Shown: positions 15,199 to 22,791 of the stretch, piece by piece
How positions within the stretch are numbered: position 1 is the first letter of the stretch
Layout: each line of letters starts with the position of its first letter
Source of the DNA: Actinomycetota bacterium
GTDB taxonomy: Bacteria > Actinomycetota > Acidimicrobiia > Acidimicrobiales > JAJPHD01
DNA: 64,000 nucleotides
Reading direction: 5' to 3'
Assembly (NCBI GenBank): GCA_021325455.1
Contig: JAJPHD010000004.1
Span: 1-64,000 of the forward strand
Notes under the pieces: model-generated
The model's input: the letters and a program-made list of their open reading frames with translations, nothing else
Told to the model about the DNA's origin: nothing
The model's database searches: none
Translations under genes and position numbers: made by a program

Positions 15199-15897
15199 AT
15201 GCGCCTCGGGGTATTCGGCGGCACCTTCGACCCGATACACAACGGGCACCTGGTGGCAGCCGTCAACGCCCGCCATGCGGCCGGCCTGGACCAGGTGCTC
15301 CTGGTCGTGGCCAACCAGCCCTGGCAGAAGTCAGCAGCCCGGGCCATCACTCCGGCCCGCTATCGCTTGGCCGTGGTCGAGGCGGCCGTCGAGGGGGTGC
15401 CGGGGCTGGCCGCCAGCGCCATCGAGATCAACCGGGGGGGCCGTTCCTATACCGCCGACACCCTGGCCGAGCTGAGGGACCTCCACCCGGAGGCTGAGCT
15501 CTTCTTGATCGTGGGAGCCGACGTGGCCGCCAGCCTGGGGACCTGGGAGCGGGTCGAGGAGGTGGCGGCCCTGTCCACCCTGATCGTGGTGAGCCGACCG
15601 GGGCGCCGGGCCTCGGAGCCGTCGGTGCGGGGGGCGATGGCGCAGGAGGGCATGGACCCGCTGGTTGGGGCGGCGGCAGGGGTGGCCTGGCGGGGGGTGA
15701 TGACGGTGGAGATCCCGGCCCTGGACATCTCCAGCACGGACCTGCGGGCCCGGGCCGCTGATGGCCGGCCGCTGGACTTCCTCGTACCGCCGGCGGCTAT
15801 CCGCTGCATCCGCCAGCGGGGTCTGTACTCTGGAGCCCAGGATGACGACCAGCGACAGGGGCCAGGGACACGGGCCCGCCCCGACAGCACGGGGTAG
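15199..15897 (+). CDS. nadD: Nicotinate-nucleotide adenylyltransferase
   Basis: Makes nicotinate adenine dinucleotide in NAD synthesis. The 232 aa begin with GVFGGTFDPIHNGHL, the nucleotidyltransferase motif with the HxGH-type histidines. SADVAASLGTWERVEE-like sequence (GADVAASLGTW) and ISSTDLRARAADGRPL near the C-terminus complete the family pattern. The last 20 residues (GAQDDDQRQGPGTRARPDSTG) are poorly conserved. rsfS follows, a standard pairing. Confidence 0.96.
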   Translation: MRLGVFGGTFDPIHNGHLVAAVNARHAAGLDQVLLVVANQPWQKSAARAITPARYRLAVVEAAVEGVPGLAASAIEINRGGRSYTADTLAELRDLHPEAELFLIVGADVAASLGTWERVEEVAALSTLIVVSRPGRRASEPSVRGAMAQEGMDPLVGAAAGVAWRGVMTVEIPALDISSTDLRARAADGRPLDFLVPPAAIRCIRQRGLYSGAQDDDQRQGPGTRARPDSTG

Positions 15898-15914
15898 CCG
15901 GTATCGGTGAGCGG

Positions 15915-16307
15915 GTGGTGAGGGCAGAGGCCCTCGTGGCTCCCAGGTTGGCGGTGGTGGCGGCACGCGCTGCCGCCTCCAAGAAGGCGGAGGCCACCGT
16001 CGTGCTGGACGTGGGTGAGGTGCTGGTCATCACCGACGCCTTTGTCATCACCAGCGGGTCCAACCCTCGTCAGGTGCGGACCATCGCCGAGGAGGTGGAG
16101 GCCGCCGTCAAGCGGGCCGGCGGGGGAGGGCCCCTTCGGACCGAGGGCCTGGACGATGCCCGGTGGGTCCTCCTCGACTACGGGGACTTCGTGGTGCATG
16201 TGTTCCTGGACGAGGCCCGGGCCTACTACGACCTGGAGAGGCTGTGGGGCGACGTCCCCCGGCTGTCCTGGGAGGAGCCGCTGGCAGCGGCCGCAGCTCG
16301 GCACTAG
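15915..16307 (+). CDS. rsfS: Ribosome silencing factor RsfS
   Basis: Binds L14 and blocks subunit joining when nutrients are scarce. The 130 aa show VLDVGEVLVITDAFVITSG and WVLLDYGDFVVHVFLDEARAYYDLERLW, the two family blocks. GTG 15915 is chosen; the four codons before it in another frame (GTG 15908) would only encode VSGW. A hairpin CGTTGCCC/GGGCAACG (16319-16357) follows. Confidence 0.95.
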   Translation: MVRAEALVAPRLAVVAARAAASKKAEATVVLDVGEVLVITDAFVITSGSNPRQVRTIAEEVEAAVKRAGGGGPLRTEGLDDARWVLLDYGDFVVHVFLDEARAYYDLERLWGDVPRLSWEEPLAAAAARH

Positions 16308-16318
16308 GGCCGGGGCCT

Positions 16319-16357
16319 CGTTGCCCCGGGCGGCGTCCCCGGGCTTCCCGGGCAACG
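16319..16357 (+). terminator. Hairpin after rsfS
   Basis: CGTTGCCC (16319-16326) pairs with GGGCAACG (16350-16357); the 23-nt loop can itself pair through CCCCGGG segments. It lies between rsfS and the pxpA promoter and plausibly ends the nadD-rsfS transcript. There is no T-run. Confidence 0.55.
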
Positions 16358-16367
16358 GCGGGGGGCA

Positions 16368-16373
16368 TAGGCT
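16368..16373 (+). promoter_or_regulatory. Probable -10 element of the pxp operon
   Basis: TAGGCT, N9, ATG 16383: the same hexamer and spacing as before nadD. There is no Shine-Dalgarno sequence. Confidence 0.55.
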
Positions 16374-16382
16374 GAGGCGGCA

Positions 16383-17147
16383 ATGGACGGGGCCATCGAT
16401 CTCAATGCCGATCTCGGGGAGAGCTACGGCATCTGGCGCCTGGGCGACGACGAGGCCCTGCTTGACGTGGTGACCAGCGCCAACGTGGCTTGTGGGTTCC
16501 ATGGGGGCGATCCCCGCGTCATGGCTGCCACGGTGCGTGCCGCCGTGGCGCGAGGGGTGGCTATCGGAGCCCACGTCTCCTACCCGGACCTGGTGGGGTT
16601 CGGGCGCCGGGCCATGGAGGTGTCGCCGGCGGAGATGGCAGCTGATGCGATCTACCAGCTGGGGGCCCTGGACGGCGTGGCCCGGGTGGCCGGGGGCAGG
16701 GTGACCTATGTCAAGCCCCATGGGGCCCTCTACCACCGGGTGGCCTCCGACCCGGACCAGGCCCGGGCCTTGCTGGAGGCCATGAGGGCCTACGACCCCG
16801 GGCTCATCCTGCTCACCCTGCCGGGATCGGCCGCAGCCCAGGTGGCCGCCGAGCTGGGAATGGCGGTGGTGGGGGAGGCCTTCGCCGACCGGGGGTACCT
16901 GCCCGGTGGGGGCCTGGTGCCCCGGGGCCAGCCGGGGGCGGTGGTCCATGAGGAGGGGGCGGTGGTCGAGAGGGCTTTGGGCCTGGCCCGGGAGGGCAAG
17001 GTGGTGACGGTGGACGGAGGGGTGGTGGAGGTGGATGCCGCCTCGCTGTGCCTCCACGGGGACACCCCCGGGGCGGCCGCCCTGGCCAGGGCGGTCCGCC
17101 AGGGCCTGGAGGAAGCGGGGGTGGCACTGCGGCCGTTCTCCTCGTGA
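16383..17147 (+). CDS. pxpA: 5-oxoprolinase subunit PxpA (LamB/YcsF family)
   Basis: With PxpB and PxpC it hydrolyses 5-oxoproline to glutamate using ATP. The 254 aa open with IDLNADLGESYG and continue with SANVACGFHGGDP and GAHVSYPDLVGFGRR, the signature of the family, followed by VKPHGALYH. It starts at a TAGGCT-N9-ATG signal and is followed 39 bp later by a fused PxpB-PxpC gene, so the whole enzyme is encoded in two genes. Confidence 0.94.
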   Translation: MDGAIDLNADLGESYGIWRLGDDEALLDVVTSANVACGFHGGDPRVMAATVRAAVARGVAIGAHVSYPDLVGFGRRAMEVSPAEMAADAIYQLGALDGVARVAGGRVTYVKPHGALYHRVASDPDQARALLEAMRAYDPGLILLTLPGSAAAQVAAELGMAVVGEAFADRGYLPGGGLVPRGQPGAVVHEEGAVVERALGLAREGKVVTVDGGVVEVDAASLCLHGDTPGAAALARAVRQGLEEAGVALRPFSS

Positions 17148-17186
17148 GAGGGTTCCCAGGAGGCGGCGGCGGGGTGGTGCGCTGAC

Positions 17187-18938
17187 GTGGCCAGCAGAGG
17201 TGATGGCGGGGCAAGGGTCCTGCCGGCAGGAGAGACGGCCCTGCTGGTCGACCTGGGGTCGCAGGAGGCGGCCCACCGACTGCGGAGCCGGGTGGTGGCC
17301 GAGAGCCTCCCCGGAGTGGTGGAGGTGGTAGTCGGGGCTCGTACCGTGCTGGTGGAGGTGGAGCCGGACCGTGTGGACCTGGCCCATCTGGGGGGCCGGC
17401 TGGCCACCTGGGCGAGCGAGGTGCTGCCCCCCAAGCCGGCGGGTGACGAGGTCCCCCTCCCCGGTGGGAGCAGATCGGCCCCGGCGGGGCCTGGAGACGA
17501 GGCCGGCCTGCCGGCGGTGGAGATCCCGGTCGTCTACGACGGCCCCGACCTGCACTCGGTGGCCGAGGAGGTGGGGCTGGTTCCCGAGGAGGTGGCGGCC
17601 CGCCACGTCTCGGGTGAGTACACGGTGGGCTTCATGGGCTTCTCACCGGGCTTCGGGTACCTGGACGGGCTGGACAAGTCCCTCTGGGTGGCGCGGCTGG
17701 CTACACCTCGCCCGCGGGTCCCCGCCGGCTCCGTGGCCGTGGCGGGCCGGCACACCGCCGTCTACCCCCAGGCCACCCCGGGGGGCTGGCGGATTCTCGG
17801 GCGTACGGACCGGTGCCTGTTCGACCCCACCACCTCGCCCCCCACCCCGCTCGCCCCCGGCCGGCGGGTGAGGTTCGTGGCCGTGGACGAGCTGGCCGGT
17901 GGAGGCGGGGAAAGCCAGGTGGCGGGGGCACGCCCGCCGGGCTCCGACGGTGCCGGCCGGCTGGAGGTGCAGGGCGCCCGGGGTTTGAGGGTGCTGCAGC
18001 CGGGGTCCCTCACCACGGTCCAGGACCTGGGCCGCTTCGGCTGGGCCTACCTCGGGGTCCCACGGGCCGGGGCCGCTGATCCCGGCGCCCTGGCGCTGGC
18101 CAACCGGATCGTGGGCAACCCGCCGGGCGCCGCGGCCCTCGAGATCACGCTCAGGGGCCCCGACCTGGAGGCCACGGCGGATCTCGAGCTGGCCCTGGCC
18201 GGAGCGCCCGTGGCGGCGACGGTGCAGGGGAGGCCGGTGGCCATGGGCCAGCCCATCGGGGTGCGGGCCGGAGAGGTGGTATCCATCGGGATGGCCAGGG
18301 AAGGGCTGCGGTGCTACCTGGCCGTGGCGGGCGGCTTGGAGGTCGAGCCCGTCCTCGGTAGCCGCTCCACCGACACGCTGGCCGGGTTGGGGCCTCCGGT
18401 CGTGGCCCGGGGCAGCTGGCTGCCCGTGGGCGAGGTAGGAGGGTCGGCGCCTGGCGGCGGCCTTCCGGGCTGGAGGGGCCCGGACGCGGCCCGTGGACCG
18501 GCAGGCTCCGGAGGGTCAGCGGGCTTGGCCGGCTGGCCCGGCGGGACCCTGGAGGGCCGGGGCCCCACCCGTCGGGGCACGGTCGGAGTGTGGCCCGGAC
18601 CGAGGCGGGAGTGGTTCGGGGACCAGGGATGGGAGGTGCTGGTCTCCTCCTCCTGGACGGTCACGCCTCAGAGCGACCGCACCGGCGCCCGGCTGGCGGG
18701 GTCATCCATCGAGCGGGTGCCGGCCCTCCGGGGTGAGGAGCTGCCGCCCGAGGGGATGGTCCTGGGGGCCATCCAGGTTCCCCCCAGCGGCCAGCCGGTC
18801 GTGCTGCTGGCCAACCATCCCGCCACGGGCGGCTACCCGGTTATCGCCGTGGTCGCCCTGGCTGACCTGGCCGTCCTGGCCCAGGCCCGGCCAGGTGACC
18901 ACATCGCCTTCACCGAGGCGGGCGAGCCTCCTGTTTGA
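17187..18938 (+). CDS. 5-oxoprolinase PxpB-PxpC fusion (KipI-KipA)
   Basis: A single 583-aa chain carries both remaining 5-oxoprolinase subunits. PxpB/KipI (about residues 10-240) has FMGFSPGFGYLDGL and GSVAVAGRHTAVYPQATPGGW. PxpC/KipA (about 265-580) has LQPGSLTTVQDLGRFG, VPRAGAADPGALALANR and VLLANHPATGGYPVI. Within the PxpC part a Gly/Pro-rich insert (about 405-460) looks disordered. It starts at GTG 17187, in operon after pxpA; the stop overlaps the next gene by eight bases if that gene begins at CTG 18931. The fusion is known elsewhere but is not the commonest arrangement. Confidence 0.92.
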   Translation: MASRGDGGARVLPAGETALLVDLGSQEAAHRLRSRVVAESLPGVVEVVVGARTVLVEVEPDRVDLAHLGGRLATWASEVLPPKPAGDEVPLPGGSRSAPAGPGDEAGLPAVEIPVVYDGPDLHSVAEEVGLVPEEVAARHVSGEYTVGFMGFSPGFGYLDGLDKSLWVARLATPRPRVPAGSVAVAGRHTAVYPQATPGGWRILGRTDRCLFDPTTSPPTPLAPGRRVRFVAVDELAGGGGESQVAGARPPGSDGAGRLEVQGARGLRVLQPGSLTTVQDLGRFGWAYLGVPRAGAADPGALALANRIVGNPPGAAALEITLRGPDLEATADLELALAGAPVAATVQGRPVAMGQPIGVRAGEVVSIGMAREGLRCYLAVAGGLEVEPVLGSRSTDTLAGLGPPVVARGSWLPVGEVGGSAPGGGLPGWRGPDAARGPAGSGGSAGLAGWPGGTLEGRGPTRRGTVGVWPGPRREWFGDQGWEVLVSSSWTVTPQSDRTGARLAGSSIERVPALRGEELPPEGMVLGAIQVPPSGQPVVLLANHPATGGYPVIAVVALADLAVLAQARPGDHIAFTEAGEPPV

Positions 18939-19878
18939 CGAGTACCTGGTGGTCGACTGGAGTGCCCGGTCCACCCCCGCCCTGGGGCGGGACAGCCTGT
19001 GGATAGGGCGGGGCGTCCTCAGCTCCAGGGGTCTCCGGCTCAACCGTCCCTGCAACCCGCCCACCAGGGAGGAGGCGTCCGGGAAGCTGCGGTCCCTCTT
19101 GGAGGCGGCCCTGCTGGCCGGGCGCCGGGTGCTCGTCGGGTTCGACTTCCCGCTGGGCTACCCCGAGGGGTCCGGGGCCCTGCTGGCGGACCGGGTGCCC
19201 GCCGGTGCCAGCCACCCGCCGGCGGCCAGACGGGACGGGCTGGCCGGTGCCTCAGGGACCCCCTCCGGGCGGGCCCGGGTCTGGGCCTGGCTGGGTGCTG
19301 CCGTGGAAGACCGGTCGGACAACTCCAACAACCGCTTCGAGGTGGCCGACGCCGCCAACCGGAGGACCGGGCTGTCCCTCTTCTGGGGACGGCCGGCCGG
19401 GATGGACCGCCTGTCCTCTCTCCCGGCCAGGAACCAGCCGGTGGCCGGGCTGGGGCCCAATCCCCTGGCCCGCTGGCGCCACTGCGAGGTGGGGGCGGGG
19501 CGGGGGATCAAGCCCGTGTGGCAGCTCTACGGGGGCGTGACGGTGGGGAGCCAGACACTCCTCGGGATACCCCGGGTCGAGGAGCTGCGGCGGGACCCCA
19601 CCCTCGGTCGGGCCAGCTCTGTGTGGCCCTTCGACACCGGGCTACGCCGGCCCGCCGAGCGGTGGTGTGTGGTCATGGCCGAGGTGTGGCCGAGCGCCTT
19701 CCCTCTCGACCGGTCGGCCCACCCGGTGAGGGATGCCGCCCAGGTCCTCTCCTCGGTGCGGGCCCTGGCCACCGCCGACCGCTCGGGGGCGCTGCCCGGG
19801 TGGTTCAGCCCCCTGCGGGCCGCGTCACGGGAGGAAGCGGTGGTGGGGGAGGAGGGCTGGATACTGGGGATCCCTTGA
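18931..19878 (+). CDS. Conserved protein of unknown function (VVDWSA-type, possible RNase H-like fold)
   Basis: I recognise a family-like N-terminus (EYLVVDWSARSTPALGRDSLWIG, given here in part) and VLVGFDFPLGYPEG, followed by SDNSNNRFEVADAANRR and MAEVWPSAF. Acidic residues on strands (VVDWS, GFDFP) suggest an RNase H/actin-like fold related to DUF429, but no function is assigned. Homology starts around residue 1 of a frame whose only upstream candidate is CTG 18931 (315 aa); the first GTG is 18949. It overlaps or abuts the PxpBC gene, so it is probably in its operon. Some relatives are annotated as cofactor-biosynthesis proteins, which I cannot support. Confidence 0.6.
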   Translation: MFDEYLVVDWSARSTPALGRDSLWIGRGVLSSRGLRLNRPCNPPTREEASGKLRSLLEAALLAGRRVLVGFDFPLGYPEGSGALLADRVPAGASHPPAARRDGLAGASGTPSGRARVWAWLGAAVEDRSDNSNNRFEVADAANRRTGLSLFWGRPAGMDRLSSLPARNQPVAGLGPNPLARWRHCEVGAGRGIKPVWQLYGGVTVGSQTLLGIPRVEELRRDPTLGRASSVWPFDTGLRRPAERWCVVMAEVWPSAFPLDRSAHPVRDAAQVLSSVRALATADRSGALPGWFSPLRAASREEAVVGEEGWILGIP

Positions 19879-19904
19879 GGAGGGCCCGGGTTCCCCACCC
19901 CGGC

Positions 19905-20324
19905 TCAGGCGAACCAGCTCTGGAGGCTCTGGGCGAACATGATGTCCCCCTTCAGCTTGAGCCGGCCGGCCATGAACGCCTGCACACCGTCCAGCTTGCC
20001 GGCCACCAGGCGCATGAAGTCGGCGAGGCCCAGGGCCAGCGTCACCCGGGGCGACTGAGCCGGCTCCTTGGCCGAGGTCAACGAGCCGTTCTCGATGCGC
20101 GTGGTGTAGGTCCTGGTGGTGGTGTCGGGCAGGGTGATGTCCCACTGGACCACCGCGCTCTGGCTGGCCGCCTTGTCGGTGAGAGCCGTGCCCATCTGGT
20201 CGAAGACCTGGTCCAGGACCTGATCGGGGCCGAGGTCGCTCACCAGCTTCTCGATTTCGCCATTGTCACGGTCTGCGATCAGCTCCGCCAGCTGCTGGCG
20301 GGTCATGGGTTGGACGTCGCTCAT
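19905..20324 (-). CDS. SCP2 sterol-binding domain protein
   Basis: A 139-aa single-domain protein of the SCP-2 lipid-transfer fold: an N-terminal helix pair, beta strands around VVQWDITLPDTTTRTYTTRI, then TLALGLADFMRLVAGKLDGVQAFMAGRLKLKGDIMFAQSL, the typical C-terminal half. It likely binds fatty acyl or other lipids; the partner is unknown. ATG 20324 has CGGAGG about 9 nt upstream. A short overlapping open frame ends in ATGA with this start codon. It is convergent with the gene at 18931-19878. Confidence 0.88.
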   Translation of the reverse strand: MSDVQPMTRQQLAELIADRDNGEIEKLVSDLGPDQVLDQVFDQMGTALTDKAASQSAVVQWDITLPDTTTRTYTTRIENGSLTSAKEPAQSPRVTLALGLADFMRLVAGKLDGVQAFMAGRLKLKGDIMFAQSLQSWFA

Positions 20325-20768
20325 GCTTCGGCCTCCGAGGTTGCGAGATGTTCCGGTTGAGGGTGGTGGGATGCTGCCCTCGAGGTGCCGGCCCCGGCCG
20401 CACTGCTCCCGGACGGGCCGGAGCTCCGGCCAAGCCCGTCCCCGGACGGGCCAGACCTCCGGCCAGGCCCGTCCCCAGGGATTGGGAGCACCCCAGCAGG
20501 CATCTTGTTACTGGACGGTAACAACGTGATGCTTATCACCAGGGCCTCCAGGCGTCAAACCATGGACCAGACCTGGAGCCCACCCGGGGCCGGCTGGCGG
20601 CGCCGGCGGGCGAGCGGGCGTCACAGGGGTGGAGCAAGCCAGCCGGCGGACGTGGGCCGCCGGGCCTCCCCCGGCCCCCCGCTCCTGCGGCCCCCCGCTC
20701 CTGCGGCCCCGAGCCTGCCGCCCCCGCCGCCCCGCCAGGGCCCTCACCCGCCCCAGCCGCGCCTTCCG
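20325..20768. other. 444-bp spacer with 33-bp repeat and two adjacent dyads
   Basis: Both flanking genes are on the minus strand, so this is the SCP2 promoter region. It holds two imperfect 33-bp copies of a GGACGGGCC unit (20411-20476) and, further upstream of SCP2, two neighbouring inverted repeats GTTAC-N6-GTAAC (20507-20522) and GTGAT-N4-ATCAC (20526-20539) in a locally A+T-richer patch, good candidates for operator sites. A 16-base CCCCCCGCTCCTGCGG motif occurs twice near 20685-20715. A minus-strand 72-codon frame (20321-20539) is unlikely to be a gene. Confidence 0.5.
20507..20539. promoter_or_regulatory. Two adjacent short dyads upstream of the SCP2 gene
   Basis: GTTAC-TGGACG-GTAAC and, three bases later, GTGAT-GCTT-ATCAC are both perfect inverted repeats. 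They lie 183-215 bp upstream of the SCP2 start. The second resembles the half-site style of GntR/FadR-like operators, but no regulator can be assigned from sequence alone. Confidence 0.4.
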
Positions 20769-22295
20769 CTACCCGCCCGTCAGCCGTGACAGCAGCGCCG
20801 CCCGGCGGGCCGGCCGCCCGGTGCGGCTCTCGGCGGCGTCGGCCGACCGGGCCAGCCACCGGCCGGCGTTGACGCCCACCCAGCGCAAGGGCTCGGGCTC
20901 CCACGGGGGCGAGCGGTGCCCTACCCAGGGCAGGTGGACCAGGTCCGTGTCCCGGCCGAGGATGAGGTCGGCCAGGGTGCGCCCGGCGAGGTTGGTGGTG
21001 GCGACGCCGTCCCCCACGTAGCCCCCCGCCCACGCCATTCCCGAGGACCGCTCCAGGCCCACCGAGGGGAACCAGTCCCTCGGCACCCCCAGGGGCCCGC
21101 CCCAGCGGTGCGTTATGGCCGCCCCGGCCGCCGGGGGGAACAGGTCGGCGAGCGCCGCCTCCAGGGCGGCGAAGGTGGCGGGGTCCCGGTCGAAGGACGG
21201 GTGGACGCCCGACCCGGCGTGGTAGGGAGCACCCCGGCCGCCGAAGGCGATCCGCCCGTCACCCGTGCGCTGGGCATAGATCAGCAGGTGGCGGCCGTCG
21301 GTGAGGGTCTCCCTCCCCTCCCACCCGAGCTCCTTCCAGACCTCGGGCGGCAGGGGCTCGGTGGCGACCATCAGGGAGTAGACGGGGATCAGCGCCCGGC
21401 GCATGCCCGGGAGCCGGGGCGTGTAGCCCTCCGTGGCCCGCACAACCACCTCGGCCCTGACCAGCCCCCGGTCCGTCTCCACCCGCCCGGGCGCCAGGCG
21501 CAGGGCCCGGGTCTGCTCGTAGACGGCCACTCCCTTGCCCTCGACCACCCTGGCCAGGCCCCTCACCAGGCGGGCGGGGTCAAGGGCGGCGCAGTCCGGC
21601 CTCCAGGTGGCGCCCAGCACCCGGGAGGCGCGTACCCGATCTGCCACCTGGCCCGGCTCGAGCCAGCGGACGTCGACCCCCCAGCGGCTGTCCTCCTCCA
21701 TCTCCCGGCGGAGGCGCGTCAGCTGGGCCGGGCTGCGGGCCAGGGAGAGCGTCCCCCCTCGGGTCAGGCGGGCGTCTACCCCCTCGTCCCGGCAGAAGCG
21801 CTCCACCTCGTCCACCGCCCCCACCATGGCCCTCTGCATGGCGAGAGCCTCGGGCCGCCCGGCCTCCGCTCCTGCTCCCGGTGGGCGCCCAACCGAGGTC
21901 CCGGCCCGGTAGCCGGGGCCGCCTGCCCCCCTGGCCGCGGCCCGGGCCACCGAGGCCCAGGAGGCGGCGAACAGGGCCGAGCACCATCCGCCGTTGCGCC
22001 CCGACGCCCCGAAGCCGGCGATCTCGGCCTCCAGCACGGCCACCCGCAGCCCCGGCTCCAGGGCGCCCAGGTAGTAGGCGGTCCACAGGCCGGTGAACCC
22101 GGCTCCCACCACGGCCACATCGACCTGGGTGTCGCCGGGAAGGGGGCTCCTGGGGAGGAGCGGCTCCTCGAGGCCATGCAGCCAGAGCGACACCGAGCGG
22201 TAGCGGCCGTCGCGGGCAGGGGCCTCCTCCGCCTCCGGCCCGGGCCCGGGGAGGGCTCCGGGCGCGCTCGGTCCAGGACCTACCGGCTGCCCCAT
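20769..22295 (-). CDS. FAD-dependent oxidoreductase (DAO family, gamma-glutamylputrescine oxidase-like)
   Basis: Flavoprotein of 508 aa. The dinucleotide-binding motif VAVVGAGFTGLWTAYYLG (about residues 58-75) is followed by the FGASGRNGGW block typical of PuuB-like and related amine oxidases; LRVAVLEAE supplies the ribose-binding acid. A C-terminal GYVGDGVATTNLAGRTLADLI closes the FAD site. In this polyamine locus it probably oxidises an amine to an aldehyde that the ALDH at 24317 completes. ATG 22295 is chosen because it overlaps the 3' end of the Lrp gene by 16 bp. No glutamate-polyamine ligase is nearby, so the true substrate may be free or modified polyamine. Confidence 0.85.
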   Translation of the reverse strand: MGQPVGPGPSAPGALPGPGPEAEEAPARDGRYRSVSLWLHGLEEPLLPRSPLPGDTQVDVAVVGAGFTGLWTAYYLGALEPGLRVAVLEAEIAGFGASGRNGGWCSALFAASWASVARAAARGAGGPGYRAGTSVGRPPGAGAEAGRPEALAMQRAMVGAVDEVERFCRDEGVDARLTRGGTLSLARSPAQLTRLRREMEEDSRWGVDVRWLEPGQVADRVRASRVLGATWRPDCAALDPARLVRGLARVVEGKGVAVYEQTRALRLAPGRVETDRGLVRAEVVVRATEGYTPRLPGMRRALIPVYSLMVATEPLPPEVWKELGWEGRETLTDGRHLLIYAQRTGDGRIAFGGRGAPYHAGSGVHPSFDRDPATFAALEAALADLFPPAAGAAITHRWGGPLGVPRDWFPSVGLERSSGMAWAGGYVGDGVATTNLAGRTLADLILGRDTDLVHLPWVGHRSPPWEPEPLRWVGVNAGRWLARSADAAESRTGRPARRAALLSRLTGG

Positions 22296-22723
22296 GCGTA
22301 TGTCTCCTTTGCCAGCTCCAGGTGCACGAAGGTCTCGGTCACCCGGACCCCCGGGACTGTCTTTATGGTGTCGTTGAGCAGGTTGAGCAGGTGGTCGTCG
22401 TCCTCGCACACCACCTCCAGGAGGAGGTCGAACGAGCCGGCGCAGATCACCAGGTAGTCCACCTCGTCGATGAGGGCCAGCCGCCGGGCCACCTCGGCCA
22501 GGTCGCCGTTGGCCCTCACCCCGATGACAGCCATCCGGTACATGCCGAGCCGCAAGGGATTGGTGATGGTGACGATCTCCACGATCCCGGCCCCGAGCAG
22601 GCGCTGGACGCGGTGGCGCACGGCTGCCTCGGAGAGGCCCACGCTGCGCGCCAGCTCCGTGTAGGAGCGCCGGCCGTCCTGCTGCAGCTGGACCACCAGG
22701 GCCCGGTCCACGGCGTCCAGCAT
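22280..22723 (-). CDS. Lrp/AsnC family transcriptional regulator (first copy)
   Basis: A 147-aa regulator: N-terminal winged HTH (about residues 1-55, SYTELARSVGLSEAAVRHRVQRLL) and a C-terminal RAM ligand-binding domain (about 65-145, VDYLVICAGSFDLLLEVVCED). It closely resembles the regulator at 30134-30613, sharing for example ARSVGLSEAAVR and VICAGSFDLL. ATG 22723 is used; upstream codons are Ala/Glu-rich and look non-coding. It lies 68 bp after the glycosyltransferase and overlaps the oxidoreductase. It probably controls the divergent polyamine promoters. Confidence 0.92.
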   Translation of the reverse strand: MLDAVDRALVVQLQQDGRRSYTELARSVGLSEAAVRHRVQRLLGAGIVEIVTITNPLRLGMYRMAVIGVRANGDLAEVARRLALIDEVDYLVICAGSFDLLLEVVCEDDDHLLNLLNDTIKTVPGVRVTETFVHLELAKETYAWGSR

Positions 22724-22791
22724 GGCGCCCTCGCCTGCCGGGGCGGCCGCCTCCTCCAGGGCCCCCGCCGCTCCCCGCTCCTCCGTAGGGC

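Noticed and set aside
20536-21033. Minus-strand frames upstream of the SCP2 gene
   Set aside because: Antisense or overlapping to the FAD oxidoreductase 3' end and spacer; no domain resemblance.
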